Below are positions 32,559-41,138 of a stretch of 64,000 nt of DNA, piece by piece. The stretch spans positions 1-64,000 of IMG/VR virus record IMGVR_UViG_3300022200_000023. One strand, given 5' to 3'. A model generated the notes under the pieces. It saw nothing but the letters and a program-made list of their open reading frames with translations. It ran no database searches and was not told the DNA's origin. This DNA is from a virus. How positions within the stretch are numbered: position 1 is the first letter of the stretch; every line of letters starts with the position of its first letter. The position numbers and the translations under genes were made by a program.

Positions 32559-33455
32559 ATGTCAACGACTTACAAGGAAATACACCTAGTGTCAACGACT
32601 GAATTGGCCATCAAGGCCGAAGACCTTTTTGCTCTAGAGCATCTGACCGAGGTCCAGCAGGAGATGCTGGAAACCCTGCTGAGCCGTTTCTCCGGAGGTA
32701 GCAACGCCGGAGGGCCCGTGGGGCTGGATATCACGGACGACACCCAGTCCCCGCTCCAGCTCCCCGTGGTCAAGCTGCGTCAGCGGATGACCACAGACCC
32801 GTCGTGTCCGGAGACGGCGAAGATCGGGGATCTGTACGCCACCAGCGGCGATCTGCTAGACAACCCCTTGACGGTGATCCCTGTCGCTATCTGGAACTCC
32901 AACATCAAGTGGGAGGAGGGCGGCGGCAAGAACATCGAGTGCTCCAGCCCTGACGGTAAGTGGGGCGCCATCAACATCGCTTGCGCTGACTGCCCGGACA
33001 AGCCCTGGCGGGACAACACAAAGCAGGCGTGCGACAACGTTCTCAACGCGGTGGTTCTCACGGAGAACCTCGGACTTTACCAGGTTCGCTTCTCCGGGAC
33101 GTCGTACACGGCCGGGCGCACCCTGGTTCGTTTCGCGCGTACGCTTCCCAACCTGTGGTGTCGGACTTTCGCTATCTGCTCTTCTTCTCGGAAGAACAAC
33201 AAGGGCGAGTACTTTGTGTTCGAGACCAAGGCCACGGGTGAGGAGCCCACTGCGGACGTTCAGAAGGTTGCGGAGTACGTTTGCCGTAGCCTGGCCGCCG
33301 CCCGAGAAGGCTTCCTGATGGATTGGTACAAGCGCGTCAAGAGTGGCGGCTCCATGCCCGAGCAGACCGAGACGACGGGTGGGGTTACCACCATCGGGAC
33401 CGAGGTGCTCTCCTCCTCGGCCGCGGATGACGACCCGGACTTCGGAGAGATGTGA
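32559..33455 (+). CDS. Candidate single-stranded DNA-binding protein
   Basis: 298 residues from ATG 32559 (MSTTYKEIHLVSTTEL). A GTG at 32589 with AAGGA upstream is an alternative; the string TGTCAACGACT is repeated at both sites. The protein has a mixed core with a possible zinc site (ECSSPDGKWGAINIACADC, then a Cys about 12 residues on), followed by beta-rich sequence. It ends in the acidic tail SAADDDPDFGEM, which resembles the acidic tails of SSB proteins. It starts the nuclease-primase-polymerase series. The SSB role is inferred from tail and position. Confidence 0.6.
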   Translation: MSTTYKEIHLVSTTELAIKAEDLFALEHLTEVQQEMLETLLSRFSGGSNAGGPVGLDITDDTQSPLQLPVVKLRQRMTTDPSCPETAKIGDLYATSGDLLDNPLTVIPVAIWNSNIKWEEGGGKNIECSSPDGKWGAINIACADCPDKPWRDNTKQACDNVLNAVVLTENLGLYQVRFSGTSYTAGRTLVRFARTLPNLWCRTFAICSSSRKNNKGEYFVFETKATGEEPTADVQKVAEYVCRSLAAAREGFLMDWYKRVKSGGSMPEQTETTGGVTTIGTEVLSSSAADDDPDFGEM

Positions 33456-33460
33456 GTCTC

Positions 33461-33505
33461 AGGCGGGGGTGCTGCACAATTGCGCCCCCGCCTGGTCTCT
33501 TTTTT
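33461..33505 (+). terminator. Rho-independent terminator after the SSB-like gene
   Basis: AGGCGGGGG at 33461-33469 pairs with CCCCCGCCT at 33485-33493; the tail GGTCTCTTTTTT ends in six T. The next gene begins 11 bases later with its own AGGAG site, so transcripts for the downstream genes must read through or begin elsewhere. This would give more SSB-like protein than polymerase. Confidence 0.85.
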
Positions 33506-33515
33506 AGGAGAAAGA

Positions 33516-34292
33516 ATGCACAAGTTTTCCGAAGCAGCGTTGTCGGGGGCGCCTTGGTCCGTGTCCAAGGCTGATACTGCAATCAAGTGCCCGCTTAAGT
33601 ACACGTATCAGTACGTCGAGAAGTTAAAGCTCACCGGCGCGCAAGCTGCGAATCTAGACGACACGGCTCTCCGCGTTGGCAGCGCCGCCCACGAGTACGC
33701 GGAGGCCTGCGCCAAGGGTCGCCCTAAGACAATGGCGCTTAGGCAGGCCATCAAGAAGAACAAGCTTCTCTCTGAAGAGAAGGAGAAGCTCGAGTACCTC
33801 ATCCCGGGCATCGAAGAGTTTCTTACGCGCGTAGAAGCGTTTAAGACTAATCAGGGAATCAGCGACGACCTGGTAGAGGGAGACTTCGGCATTACTGCGG
33901 AGGGTGCACCAACCGGGTTTTGGGACGACGACGTTTTCTTTCGATGGAAGGTTGACCGCCAGCTAGTCTCTGCTACCGGCAAGACGGCGGCGATTATTGA
34001 CCTGAAGACGGGAAAGTCTACTTCGCTTCGTTGGTCCCAGAATCAGTTGGACGCGTACGCTTACGGCGCGTTCTGCGCGTATCCGGAGCTCGAGCGTGTA
34101 CGGTGTGGGTTGTTTTCTGCTATGGACGGAGACTTCATTTGGGCTCCGGAGTACCGTAGAGACACTATGGATGACAACCCCACCCCCGCTTTCCTGGAAG
34201 AAGCGGCCGAAGCCTCTACGTCGACGGAAGCCAAGCCCGGTAAGCACTGCAACTGGTGCCCCTACCAGAACGTCTGCCCGGCAAAGCAGTGA
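33516..34292 (+). CDS. RecB/Cas4-like PD-(D/E)XK nuclease (second copy)
   Basis: 258 residues, ATG 33516 after AGGAG. Features: WSVSKADTAIKCPLKYTYQY with the first cysteine; RVGSAAHEYAEACA; FRWKVDRQLV; then AAIIDLKTGKS, the Asp-x-Lys active site; a Gln helix (WSQNQLDAYAYGAF); and terminal CNWCPYQNVCP. The four cysteines are those expected for a 4Fe-4S cluster. It resembles the product at 29490 but is clearly distinct. Primase follows directly. TACGCGCGTA at 33824 encodes Thr-Arg-Val. Confidence 0.85.
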   Translation: MHKFSEAALSGAPWSVSKADTAIKCPLKYTYQYVEKLKLTGAQAANLDDTALRVGSAAHEYAEACAKGRPKTMALRQAIKKNKLLSEEKEKLEYLIPGIEEFLTRVEAFKTNQGISDDLVEGDFGITAEGAPTGFWDDDVFFRWKVDRQLVSATGKTAAIIDLKTGKSTSLRWSQNQLDAYAYGAFCAYPELERVRCGLFSAMDGDFIWAPEYRRDTMDDNPTPAFLEEAAEASTSTEAKPGKHCNWCPYQNVCPAKQ

Positions 34293-34298
34293 TCTCCC

Positions 34299-37200
34299 GT
34301 GGCGAAACTTTCCCGACGGCAGAGCTTTTCCGGCAATAAATTTCGTGGAGTCTGGGCTGAGCTAAAGCCAGAAGCGTGGTTCACCCTTCTCAAGGAGATT
34401 AGCCCGGATAGCGAATTCAGCCTTCGCGGAGAGGCGCTGCTAGGGTGTTGTCCCTACCCGCAGCATAACGACAGTACCCCCTCGTTTTGGGTCTACCCTA
34501 AGCGGGGGTACGCAAAGTGCTTTGGCTGCAACCGCTTTGAATCCAACCCAGTCAGGTTCCTGTCTGACATTTCGGGCATGTCTTGGGCGGAGGCCGTTTC
34601 CTTCTATAGGAACAAGTTTTCGGTCACCAGCTTCCCCAAGACGGTTGGAAAAGAACTAGACCAACGCGAAGGGCTACAGCGAGTACGCAGCGTTATAGCG
34701 AAAGTCAGTAAAGAGTGCCTGTTGCGCGCACTGCAGCCGTATGCTGACGGAGACCAAAAGTCTGAGTACGCTATTTTCTTCGCCGCGCTGAAGTACTTGG
34801 AGGGTCGAGGAATCCCACTAGACCGGAGCCTCCTGAAAGCTCTGCCCGTGGGGGTGCTCCCTCCGCTAAAGATGGTTACTAAGATCGCAGGGCCGGACGT
34901 CTCTAAGCACTGCTACGATTACCTCCAGAAGTACATGACGACCTCCTACTTGGGGGCGTTGATGTTCAGCTACAACGACACGCCAACGTCCATTGGGGGG
35001 TTCAAACTCCGCGCAGACTTCTTGCGTGCAGAGGGCACCAAGGACCACGTCTACGTCAAGAACCCTGACGATTCCCCGATAGGGATTTTTGGGCTTAAGT
35101 TCTACAGCTCCCTTATCCGTGGTAACTCAGGGCACAAAGAAGCCCTGGTCATGGAGGGGGAGTTTGACGTGCTCTCCAACCTGGTGCACCAGCTCCAGGA
35201 CAAAAAGCCCTATGACATCGTCCTAGGCACCGGCGGCAGTTCGGACATCTACCTGGATGACCTGGAAGAGTTCGGCATAGAAAAGGTCCTGCTGGTCCCT
35301 GATGGTCCCGACCACGGCGGTAACGAGATAGCCGAAAGTTGGCTCAAGCGTACCAACATACCCGCTAACGTATTTACCTGGCCTGCAGCAGTTAAGTCCA
35401 AAGACCCAGACGAGGCTATTCTCACGTACGGGTGGGAGCAGTGGCTGACTGCGTTAACTGAGGTTGACGAGAATAGCGAACAGCGCGTCAACTTCATTCT
35501 GCCGCACGAGTGGGCTGCGCGTCGTCTGCGGGAAAAGCTCATCGACGCTGACTTCGAGGACGTCCGGGCGCTGAAAACCCTGGCGGCCCGCGTGGGCGAA
35601 TGTCTCCTAGACCCCTCGGAGCAGAAGGCGTACATCGACAGCGCGGTGCAGTTTACCGGGCTGTCCCCCTCGGACCTCATAGCTCTCATCGTTGGGGGAG
35701 AGGACACCGAGGAGGGCTTCATGCAGCGCATCGTGTTTGCGCTGCAACAGGAGTACACTTTCCTGGGAACGGAGCCTAGCCAGGCCGGACTCCGCTTGAC
35801 GTTCTGGCACAAGAAGAAGCGTCTGCTGCGTACGGCGTCCATCAGCCGGACGTCAGACCTGTTCTCCACTATCAACGCAGATTTGGGCACATTCGTCGAC
35901 TGGGCTAGAGAAAATGTTGGCGTACCCGACTGGGTAGCAACTAAGTCCGCTGGTAGCAGCGGCGGCGTGATGCCGGTACGGTACTCCGATCAGGAAAAGA
36001 TCGTCAGGAACTACGTAGAGCTAGCCCTGACCCGTCTCCTGAAGACGCTGCCTGCCATGCAGGACCTCATCCAGCTGAAGGCTGGGTGTCACTACATCGA
36101 CGTCAAGTTCAAGAAGAAGACGGAGAAGCGCTGGGTCATCGTCAACGGAAACGACGTGTACCTGGGGGTGCCTGAAGAGTCGGGAGTATCCTGGCGTGTC
36201 TTGGACGGTCCGCAACTCGGCACGTACATCTTCAACTTAAATCGCCGTGCATGGAGTGCAGAGCTAACCGGCCTCGACGATTTAAACGAGGGTCTGGGGT
36301 CAGATTTGCCCTGGGCTTTCCGGTTCATTTGCAACGTCATCGACACCTGCTGGCGGTTTAAGCACCAGCAGGAAGACGTGCAGTACATAGCCGCAGCGCT
36401 CATGTTGAACACAGTGTGCTCGGCTCTTCCTCGCCAGCTATACACGATGATCAACGGCCCTCGTGGGTCCGGTAAATCTTCGCTGCTAGGCCTGCTGTCC
36501 GGCAACAACCCGACAACTAGGTTGCTCGAAGCTGCCTTCACTATGGACAGCTACACTGTTGCGGGTTTCAGAAAGGAGATGAACCACTGCTCTCTCGGCG
36601 CTGTACTAGACGAGTTCGAGGACCAGGGCAACGACACTCACAGTCGCAACGTGCGCGGCATCCTGCGGGATATCCGCGGACTCACTAGTAACCCCGAAGC
36701 GCGTATCTTGCGCGGCAACATGGAAAACCCAGAAGCCACCGCCTACGTCCTCCGGTGCCAGATCTGGGCCGCTGCCATCCAGTACTTGAGGGACGAGGCG
36801 GACGTAAGCCGCTTCGTGCAGATCAAGACCGACATTGCTGAGGGGCACCCAAACCCCAAAACAACAATGGCTACGATGTTCTCAGAGACGGATTTTCGGA
36901 GAGCACGTAGGGCACTGACGCTGGGCATGTTCAAGGTCGTCCCGGATCTCCTCAAGGAAATCAAGTGGTTGCGCGGAGTCTACGCGTCACAAGGACTCAT
37001 GTCGGCTCTGTCAGACCACGCGGGCGTTACCGTGCCTAGCCGGTACCTAGACGGCGTCCTCATCCCTGCTGCGATACTTAAGCTGGTGGGGCAGGACCCG
37101 CACGAGTTCATCACTAGATTCGTGACAGCCAAGGCCACTATGCTTAAGCAGGTTGTGGGCGCGTCGCACGAGAAGTCGCTTCTTGACCACATTCTCTCGG

Positions 37201-37613
37201 CGCAACTTCAGTACTCGAAGCCCGGGTCGGACGTACGGCACACCAACGTTCGAGGCCTCCTGTCTAGCCCTACAGAGCGTACGCTACTCAACGAAACTGA
37301 GTCCGGGGTTTACTACGTAGACTTCGCCTTGGACGCTAGCCAGCCCACTACAAAAACTAGCTGGTTGATTGTGTTGTGGGCTGACGCCATCCATAGCGTA
37401 CTGAAAACAGTAGGTCCTCTCCGAGGAGAAACCCCCGCGCGCCTGAAGCAGCTGGCTGAGGCAAGCGGCTCTATGGTCGTCTCTCCCAGAGAGTTCCACA
37501 AAATCCCTGGAGGGATCGCACCGCACCTCAAGGTCGGCGTGAAAATCACTGACTTCACGGTGTTTGACATCACCGATATGCTCACTGCATGGGATGAATC
37601 CCGAATTGACTAA
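34299..37613 (+). CDS. Primase-helicase fusion
   Basis: 1104 residues, GTG start. A CHC2-type primase zinc finger is at 51-77 (CPYPQH, then CFGC). A TOPRIM domain follows with EALVMEGEFDVLSN near 280 (catalytic Glu) and LLVPDGPDHGGN near 333 (Asp-x-Asp). The C-terminal part is an ATPase with Walker A NGPRGSGKSSLLGLL near 715 and Walker B GAVLDEFED near 767. It would lay primers and may unwind DNA at the fork. It is not a simple DnaB-type helicase: the ATPase part looks more like the virus-type domains fused to primases. The DNA polymerase gene overlaps its end. Confidence 0.85.
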   Translation: MAKLSRRQSFSGNKFRGVWAELKPEAWFTLLKEISPDSEFSLRGEALLGCCPYPQHNDSTPSFWVYPKRGYAKCFGCNRFESNPVRFLSDISGMSWAEAVSFYRNKFSVTSFPKTVGKELDQREGLQRVRSVIAKVSKECLLRALQPYADGDQKSEYAIFFAALKYLEGRGIPLDRSLLKALPVGVLPPLKMVTKIAGPDVSKHCYDYLQKYMTTSYLGALMFSYNDTPTSIGGFKLRADFLRAEGTKDHVYVKNPDDSPIGIFGLKFYSSLIRGNSGHKEALVMEGEFDVLSNLVHQLQDKKPYDIVLGTGGSSDIYLDDLEEFGIEKVLLVPDGPDHGGNEIAESWLKRTNIPANVFTWPAAVKSKDPDEAILTYGWEQWLTALTEVDENSEQRVNFILPHEWAARRLREKLIDADFEDVRALKTLAARVGECLLDPSEQKAYIDSAVQFTGLSPSDLIALIVGGEDTEEGFMQRIVFALQQEYTFLGTEPSQAGLRLTFWHKKKRLLRTASISRTSDLFSTINADLGTFVDWARENVGVPDWVATKSAGSSGGVMPVRYSDQEKIVRNYVELALTRLLKTLPAMQDLIQLKAGCHYIDVKFKKKTEKRWVIVNGNDVYLGVPEESGVSWRVLDGPQLGTYIFNLNRRAWSAELTGLDDLNEGLGSDLPWAFRFICNVIDTCWRFKHQQEDVQYIAAALMLNTVCSALPRQLYTMINGPRGSGKSSLLGLLSGNNPTTRLLEAAFTMDSYTVAGFRKEMNHCSLGAVLDEFEDQGNDTHSRNVRGILRDIRGLTSNPEARILRGNMENPEATAYVLRCQIWAAAIQYLRDEADVSRFVQIKTDIAEGHPNPKTTMATMFSETDFRRARRALTLGMFKVVPDLLKEIKWLRGVYASQGLMSALSDHAGVTVPSRYLDGVLIPAAILKLVGQDPHEFITRFVTAKATMLKQVVGASHEKSLLDHILSAQLQYSKPGSDVRHTNVRGLLSSPTERTLLNETESGVYYVDFALDASQPTTKTSWLIVLWADAIHSVLKTVGPLRGETPARLKQLAEASGSMVVSPREFHKIPGGIAPHLKVGVKITDFTVFDITDMLTAWDESRID

Positions 37614-40600
37614 GCAAGTAAAGCCCGCAGGATGCCGTGGGTGCTCCCTTTTCGAGGCACCCATGTCCTCCGGCTACGTGGGCAGTACCGAGCCCATAGG
37701 GCTCTTTTTGTTCGGTCGTCCCCCAATGTGGGGAGACCATCTATCTGGGTCCGCATTCTCCGACAGAGCAGCGCGACTGCTGACCAAGATCCTCACGGAC
37801 CTGGCCTCTGAGGAAAGCCGAGACCCCACTAGCTCCCTGCTGTCCCCCGCCAAGGACCTCTATCGCCAAAAGGCATACATGTACGCGGTGCAGTGCGGTA
37901 AGCAGGGCCCCGCCCCTGATAAGGCCACAGTGACGCACTGTGCAGGTGCATACACGCACCACGTGATCTCACAGCTACAGCCCAAAGTCATTGTAGCTAT
38001 GGGCACGCTAGCCTTTCAGTCACTGGGCCTGAAGGGTACGGTCAAGGACCTTCGGGGCAAGGTCATGCCTGTGACCATCGACGGCACACAGTACAAGGTG
38101 ATCCCTACAATCAGCCCGGTGTCCCTGCTGAAGCGCGAGGATGCAGGGCTATACAGCGTAATCAAGAATGACGTTGCCCGCGCTGCCAACGAAGCGGCTG
38201 GCCTAACTGCTTCGCTAGACATGGGGGCCCTGACTGCTAGCTATGAGATTCCCAAGTCCATCCCAGAGCTCGCAGCTTTAGCCGAAGACTACGCTACGTA
38301 CACAGAAGACGGCAAAACCATCGGCAACACGTTGATGGCGCTGGATACCGAAACGAACACCCTGACTCCTTGGGAGCCGGGTGCGAAGGTAATCATGGTT
38401 TCCGCAGCCGTCGACAAAGGCAAGGCCTGCGCAATCTTCTTGGACCACCGGGAGGCGCCATACGATTGGCGTGAGGCGCTTCCGTACGTGTTGCGCATAA
38501 CCATGTCCCCGCACCCGAAGACCTGGTGGAACTACAAGTTCGATCGTCAGATGTTCTGGTGCACCATACTCCCGGCACTACTAGAGCTCTGCCAAGACCC
38601 GGACTACCGCGCACACCTAGAGACCATAACGCGCCACAGTCTGGAAGACATCCTCGAGGTAGCTGGGCTAAACAATACCCGCTGGGACGGACTGCTTGGA
38701 GAGCACCTTCTAGATGAAGACAAAAAGGGCTTCTACGGGCTGAAGACCGTTGTCGCTGACTACCTGCCCGAGTACGCAGGCTACGACGACGAGCTCAGCG
38801 AGAACTTTAAGGAAGCTGGTGGACGGCAAAGCAAGTCTGAGTTAGCGGCGCGCGAGCACCCGCTAGCCCAGCTTCCGATAGGTCTATCGTACGACAACCC
38901 CAGCGTCCTCCCGGCTCCGCTGGACACTAAGTTCTCGGAGTACTACCTGGCACTATGCCAGGTCCGAGACGACGCAGCGGAGAAGCGCGCTGACTGGAGC
39001 CGGAAGAACTACCCTGAGGTTCCTCGAGAAGAATTTGCTCGTCGCAAAGAGTACCTAACTTCGCGCGTAAAGAACCTGGACGCCGCGATTAAGCAAGAGA
39101 AAGCGGAGGATAAGGCTTACCAGCGTTTTCTGAAAACGTACATGGACGGGTACCAACGAGCTCTGCAAGCCAAAATCGAGCTCGGAAACACACCTGACGC
39201 AACCTATGAGGACATCGACCCCGACATCCTCAGCGTCTACGCCGCAATAGACGCCGACGTTACTAAGCAAATCACTCGGCGGCAGCGTATACGCGCGTAC
39301 AGGGAGGACCCTCCTGGCCCCTCTGTGGGGCGGCCCACGCTGATTACCCTGATGCGTAGGCACTACCTGCCTCTGACCGAAGCGCTAAGTGAAATCCAAG
39401 CTGAAGGCGTGTGCGCGGACCGCGAGTATCTCCACTCCATCGGAGACAGCATTGATGCTGAGAAAGAGGTCGTCGAGCGGGAAATACGCGACATGCTCTT
39501 CGCAGACGTTGGGCTGCCCCAGGACAAGGACATCAAGCTCAACAACCCCTCCACTCTGGGGGACATCCTCAACGGGATGTACGGCCTGCCGGTACTCAAG
39601 ACAACCGACAAGGGCCAGGCTTCCATGGCTGAGGCTGTCTTAACAGAGTACGCAGAGGGCGGCTATGACATCGCTGAGCGGCTACTGACCTGGCGAAAGT
39701 TGGGCAAGGCCCGCAGCACGTACATCAAAAACCTGCTTGAGCTGTCCTCCATCGACGGCCGCATTCGCGGGAACGTGCACATCAACGGCACGGCTACGGG
39801 GCGTACTTCCTCGAGCCAACCGAACCTGCAAAACCTTCCGCACATGCTGGGCCGGGTGAACATTAAAAAGGCGTTCATACCTACCCCAGTACACCGGGCG
39901 GAGTGGTGGGATTCTCAGAGGAACCGCGCCATGGCCGAGAGGTACGGTTGGCGCCGAGACGATCGGCTTGTGTGGGTCGACGTGGACTTCGCTGGCGCGG
40001 AAGTACGAGTGCTGTGTCGCTACGCGCAGGACCCTGCACTCCTAGAGGCGCTCAACCGCGGCGACGACATGCACTCTTGGATGACCGCGGAGATCCACGG
40101 CCTGGATTACGAGTTCGTGAACAAGGACCGTAAGGAAAACCCCAAGGGGGAGATGGCTACCCTGCGCAGTGCAACGAAGCGCGTAGTCTTCGGAACCATT
40201 TACGGCGCGGGCGCTGCTAAAATTGGGGAACAGATCGGCGTCGATGAGACAGAGGCGCAAGCGATCATAGACAAGCTCATGCGCCGTTTCCCGTTGATCA
40301 AGCGGTACATGGACGATACCCGCCGAGAGATTGCCAAGAAGCTGCGCGTAGTTACTCCGTACGGCCGCTTCCGCCGGTTCCCGATGGCCAATGTTGGTCG
40401 GTGGATGAAGGGTAGGAACGACCGGCAGGGCATCAACTTCCTAGTGCAGAGCTACTGCTCTGACATCGTTATGTCCTGCTTGGTCAACATGCACCGTTCC
40501 CGATCGGGAATATCCGGGCGGTTACTGCTCACTGTGCATGACTCTATCTGCCTGGAAATGCCCGATCGGGAAATTTCTAAGCTGCTGCCTTGGCTTAACC

Positions 40601-40734
40601 AGACCGTAGATCAGCATATCAAAAAGCAGTTCCCCGATATGCCGGTCTCTATGCCGTACGACGTTGATGTCGGCTACTCCTACGGGGAGAAGCAAGACAT
40701 CAGCAAATTTGTGTCACAAGAGAATGTTGCATGA
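37594..40734 (+). CDS. Family A DNA polymerase with N-terminal UDG-like domain
   Basis: 1046 residues from ATG 37594 (MNPELTKQV); a TTG 30 bases upstream is possible. Residues 1-200 resemble family 4 uracil-DNA glycosylase with cysteines GCRGCSL, AVQC and VTHC for an iron-sulfur cluster. The usual T-x-H-P-S motif reads TISPVSLL, so activity is doubtful. The exonuclease domain has ALDTETNTL and WWNYKFDRQMF. Polymerase motif A is VDFAGAEVRVL, motif B RSATKRVVFGTIYG, and motif C LTVHDSICLE. A roughly 200-residue insertion separates exonuclease and polymerase. Such UDG-polymerase fusions occur in SPO1-type phages. TACGCGCGTA lies at 39290. Confidence 0.92.
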   Translation: MNPELTKQVKPAGCRGCSLFEAPMSSGYVGSTEPIGLFLFGRPPMWGDHLSGSAFSDRAARLLTKILTDLASEESRDPTSSLLSPAKDLYRQKAYMYAVQCGKQGPAPDKATVTHCAGAYTHHVISQLQPKVIVAMGTLAFQSLGLKGTVKDLRGKVMPVTIDGTQYKVIPTISPVSLLKREDAGLYSVIKNDVARAANEAAGLTASLDMGALTASYEIPKSIPELAALAEDYATYTEDGKTIGNTLMALDTETNTLTPWEPGAKVIMVSAAVDKGKACAIFLDHREAPYDWREALPYVLRITMSPHPKTWWNYKFDRQMFWCTILPALLELCQDPDYRAHLETITRHSLEDILEVAGLNNTRWDGLLGEHLLDEDKKGFYGLKTVVADYLPEYAGYDDELSENFKEAGGRQSKSELAAREHPLAQLPIGLSYDNPSVLPAPLDTKFSEYYLALCQVRDDAAEKRADWSRKNYPEVPREEFARRKEYLTSRVKNLDAAIKQEKAEDKAYQRFLKTYMDGYQRALQAKIELGNTPDATYEDIDPDILSVYAAIDADVTKQITRRQRIRAYREDPPGPSVGRPTLITLMRRHYLPLTEALSEIQAEGVCADREYLHSIGDSIDAEKEVVEREIRDMLFADVGLPQDKDIKLNNPSTLGDILNGMYGLPVLKTTDKGQASMAEAVLTEYAEGGYDIAERLLTWRKLGKARSTYIKNLLELSSIDGRIRGNVHINGTATGRTSSSQPNLQNLPHMLGRVNIKKAFIPTPVHRAEWWDSQRNRAMAERYGWRRDDRLVWVDVDFAGAEVRVLCRYAQDPALLEALNRGDDMHSWMTAEIHGLDYEFVNKDRKENPKGEMATLRSATKRVVFGTIYGAGAAKIGEQIGVDETEAQAIIDKLMRRFPLIKRYMDDTRREIAKKLRVVTPYGRFRRFPMANVGRWMKGRNDRQGINFLVQSYCSDIVMSCLVNMHRSRSGISGRLLLTVHDSICLEMPDREISKLLPWLNQTVDQHIKKQFPDMPVSMPYDVDVGYSYGEKQDISKFVSQENVA

Positions 40735-40736
40735 CC

Positions 40737-41100
40737 TCTAACTAAGCGCCCCGTTGGGCCAGCAGCGCAACGCTGTTTCAGTTGGTCTCATCAGTGCTCT
40801 GCGAGCACTGATGGTCATCTCGGCGACCTGGTCGCTGCAATCTTCGTTAGTTAGATTTGGGATAGCCCACTTTGTGTGGTTGGGGAAGTGACTTCCCTAG
40901 AGTAACACTAAGGGCCCGGCCCCCCTTCCAGATGTCCGCCGGCGCCCGGCGGGGCCCTCTACTTAAGTGCCCCGCGGAGCTCGGTTAGGAACTCAATAAA
41001 TCGTATCCCAAGCTTTGAATCAGGCAGCCTTTCGGCTAATCCCCCGAAACGGGGGAGACGTACCTCCGGGGCTCCTACCGTCACTCCCCGTCGGCGGAGC
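40737..41100. ncRNA. Candidate large structured RNA beside terL
   Basis: About 400 bases without a gene lie between the polymerase stop and the terminase stop. Domain 1 is closed by TCTAACTAA (40737) with TTAGTTAGA (40847-40855) and holds hairpins at 40748-40759, 40761-40777, 40789-40813 (10 bp, CATCAGTGCT with AGCACTGATG) and 40823-40835. Domain 2 is closed by TTGGGATA (40857) with TATCCCAA (41004-41011) and holds hairpins at 40867-40879, 40883-40897 and 40911-40958 (CCGCCGG with CCGGCGG inside AGGGCC/GGCCCT). CCCCCG/CGGGGG at 41041-41055 follows. I see no tRNA, tmRNA, RNase P or intron core. A replication or packaging site is an alternative. Confidence 0.5.
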
Positions 41101-41138
41101 TGCTCGAGATGAACTGGGCTCGAAATCGTGATTCAACG

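Noticed and set aside
40735-41138. Group I or II intron, RNase P RNA or tmRNA
   Set aside because: None of the conserved core strings of these RNAs is present, and neither flanking gene is interrupted.
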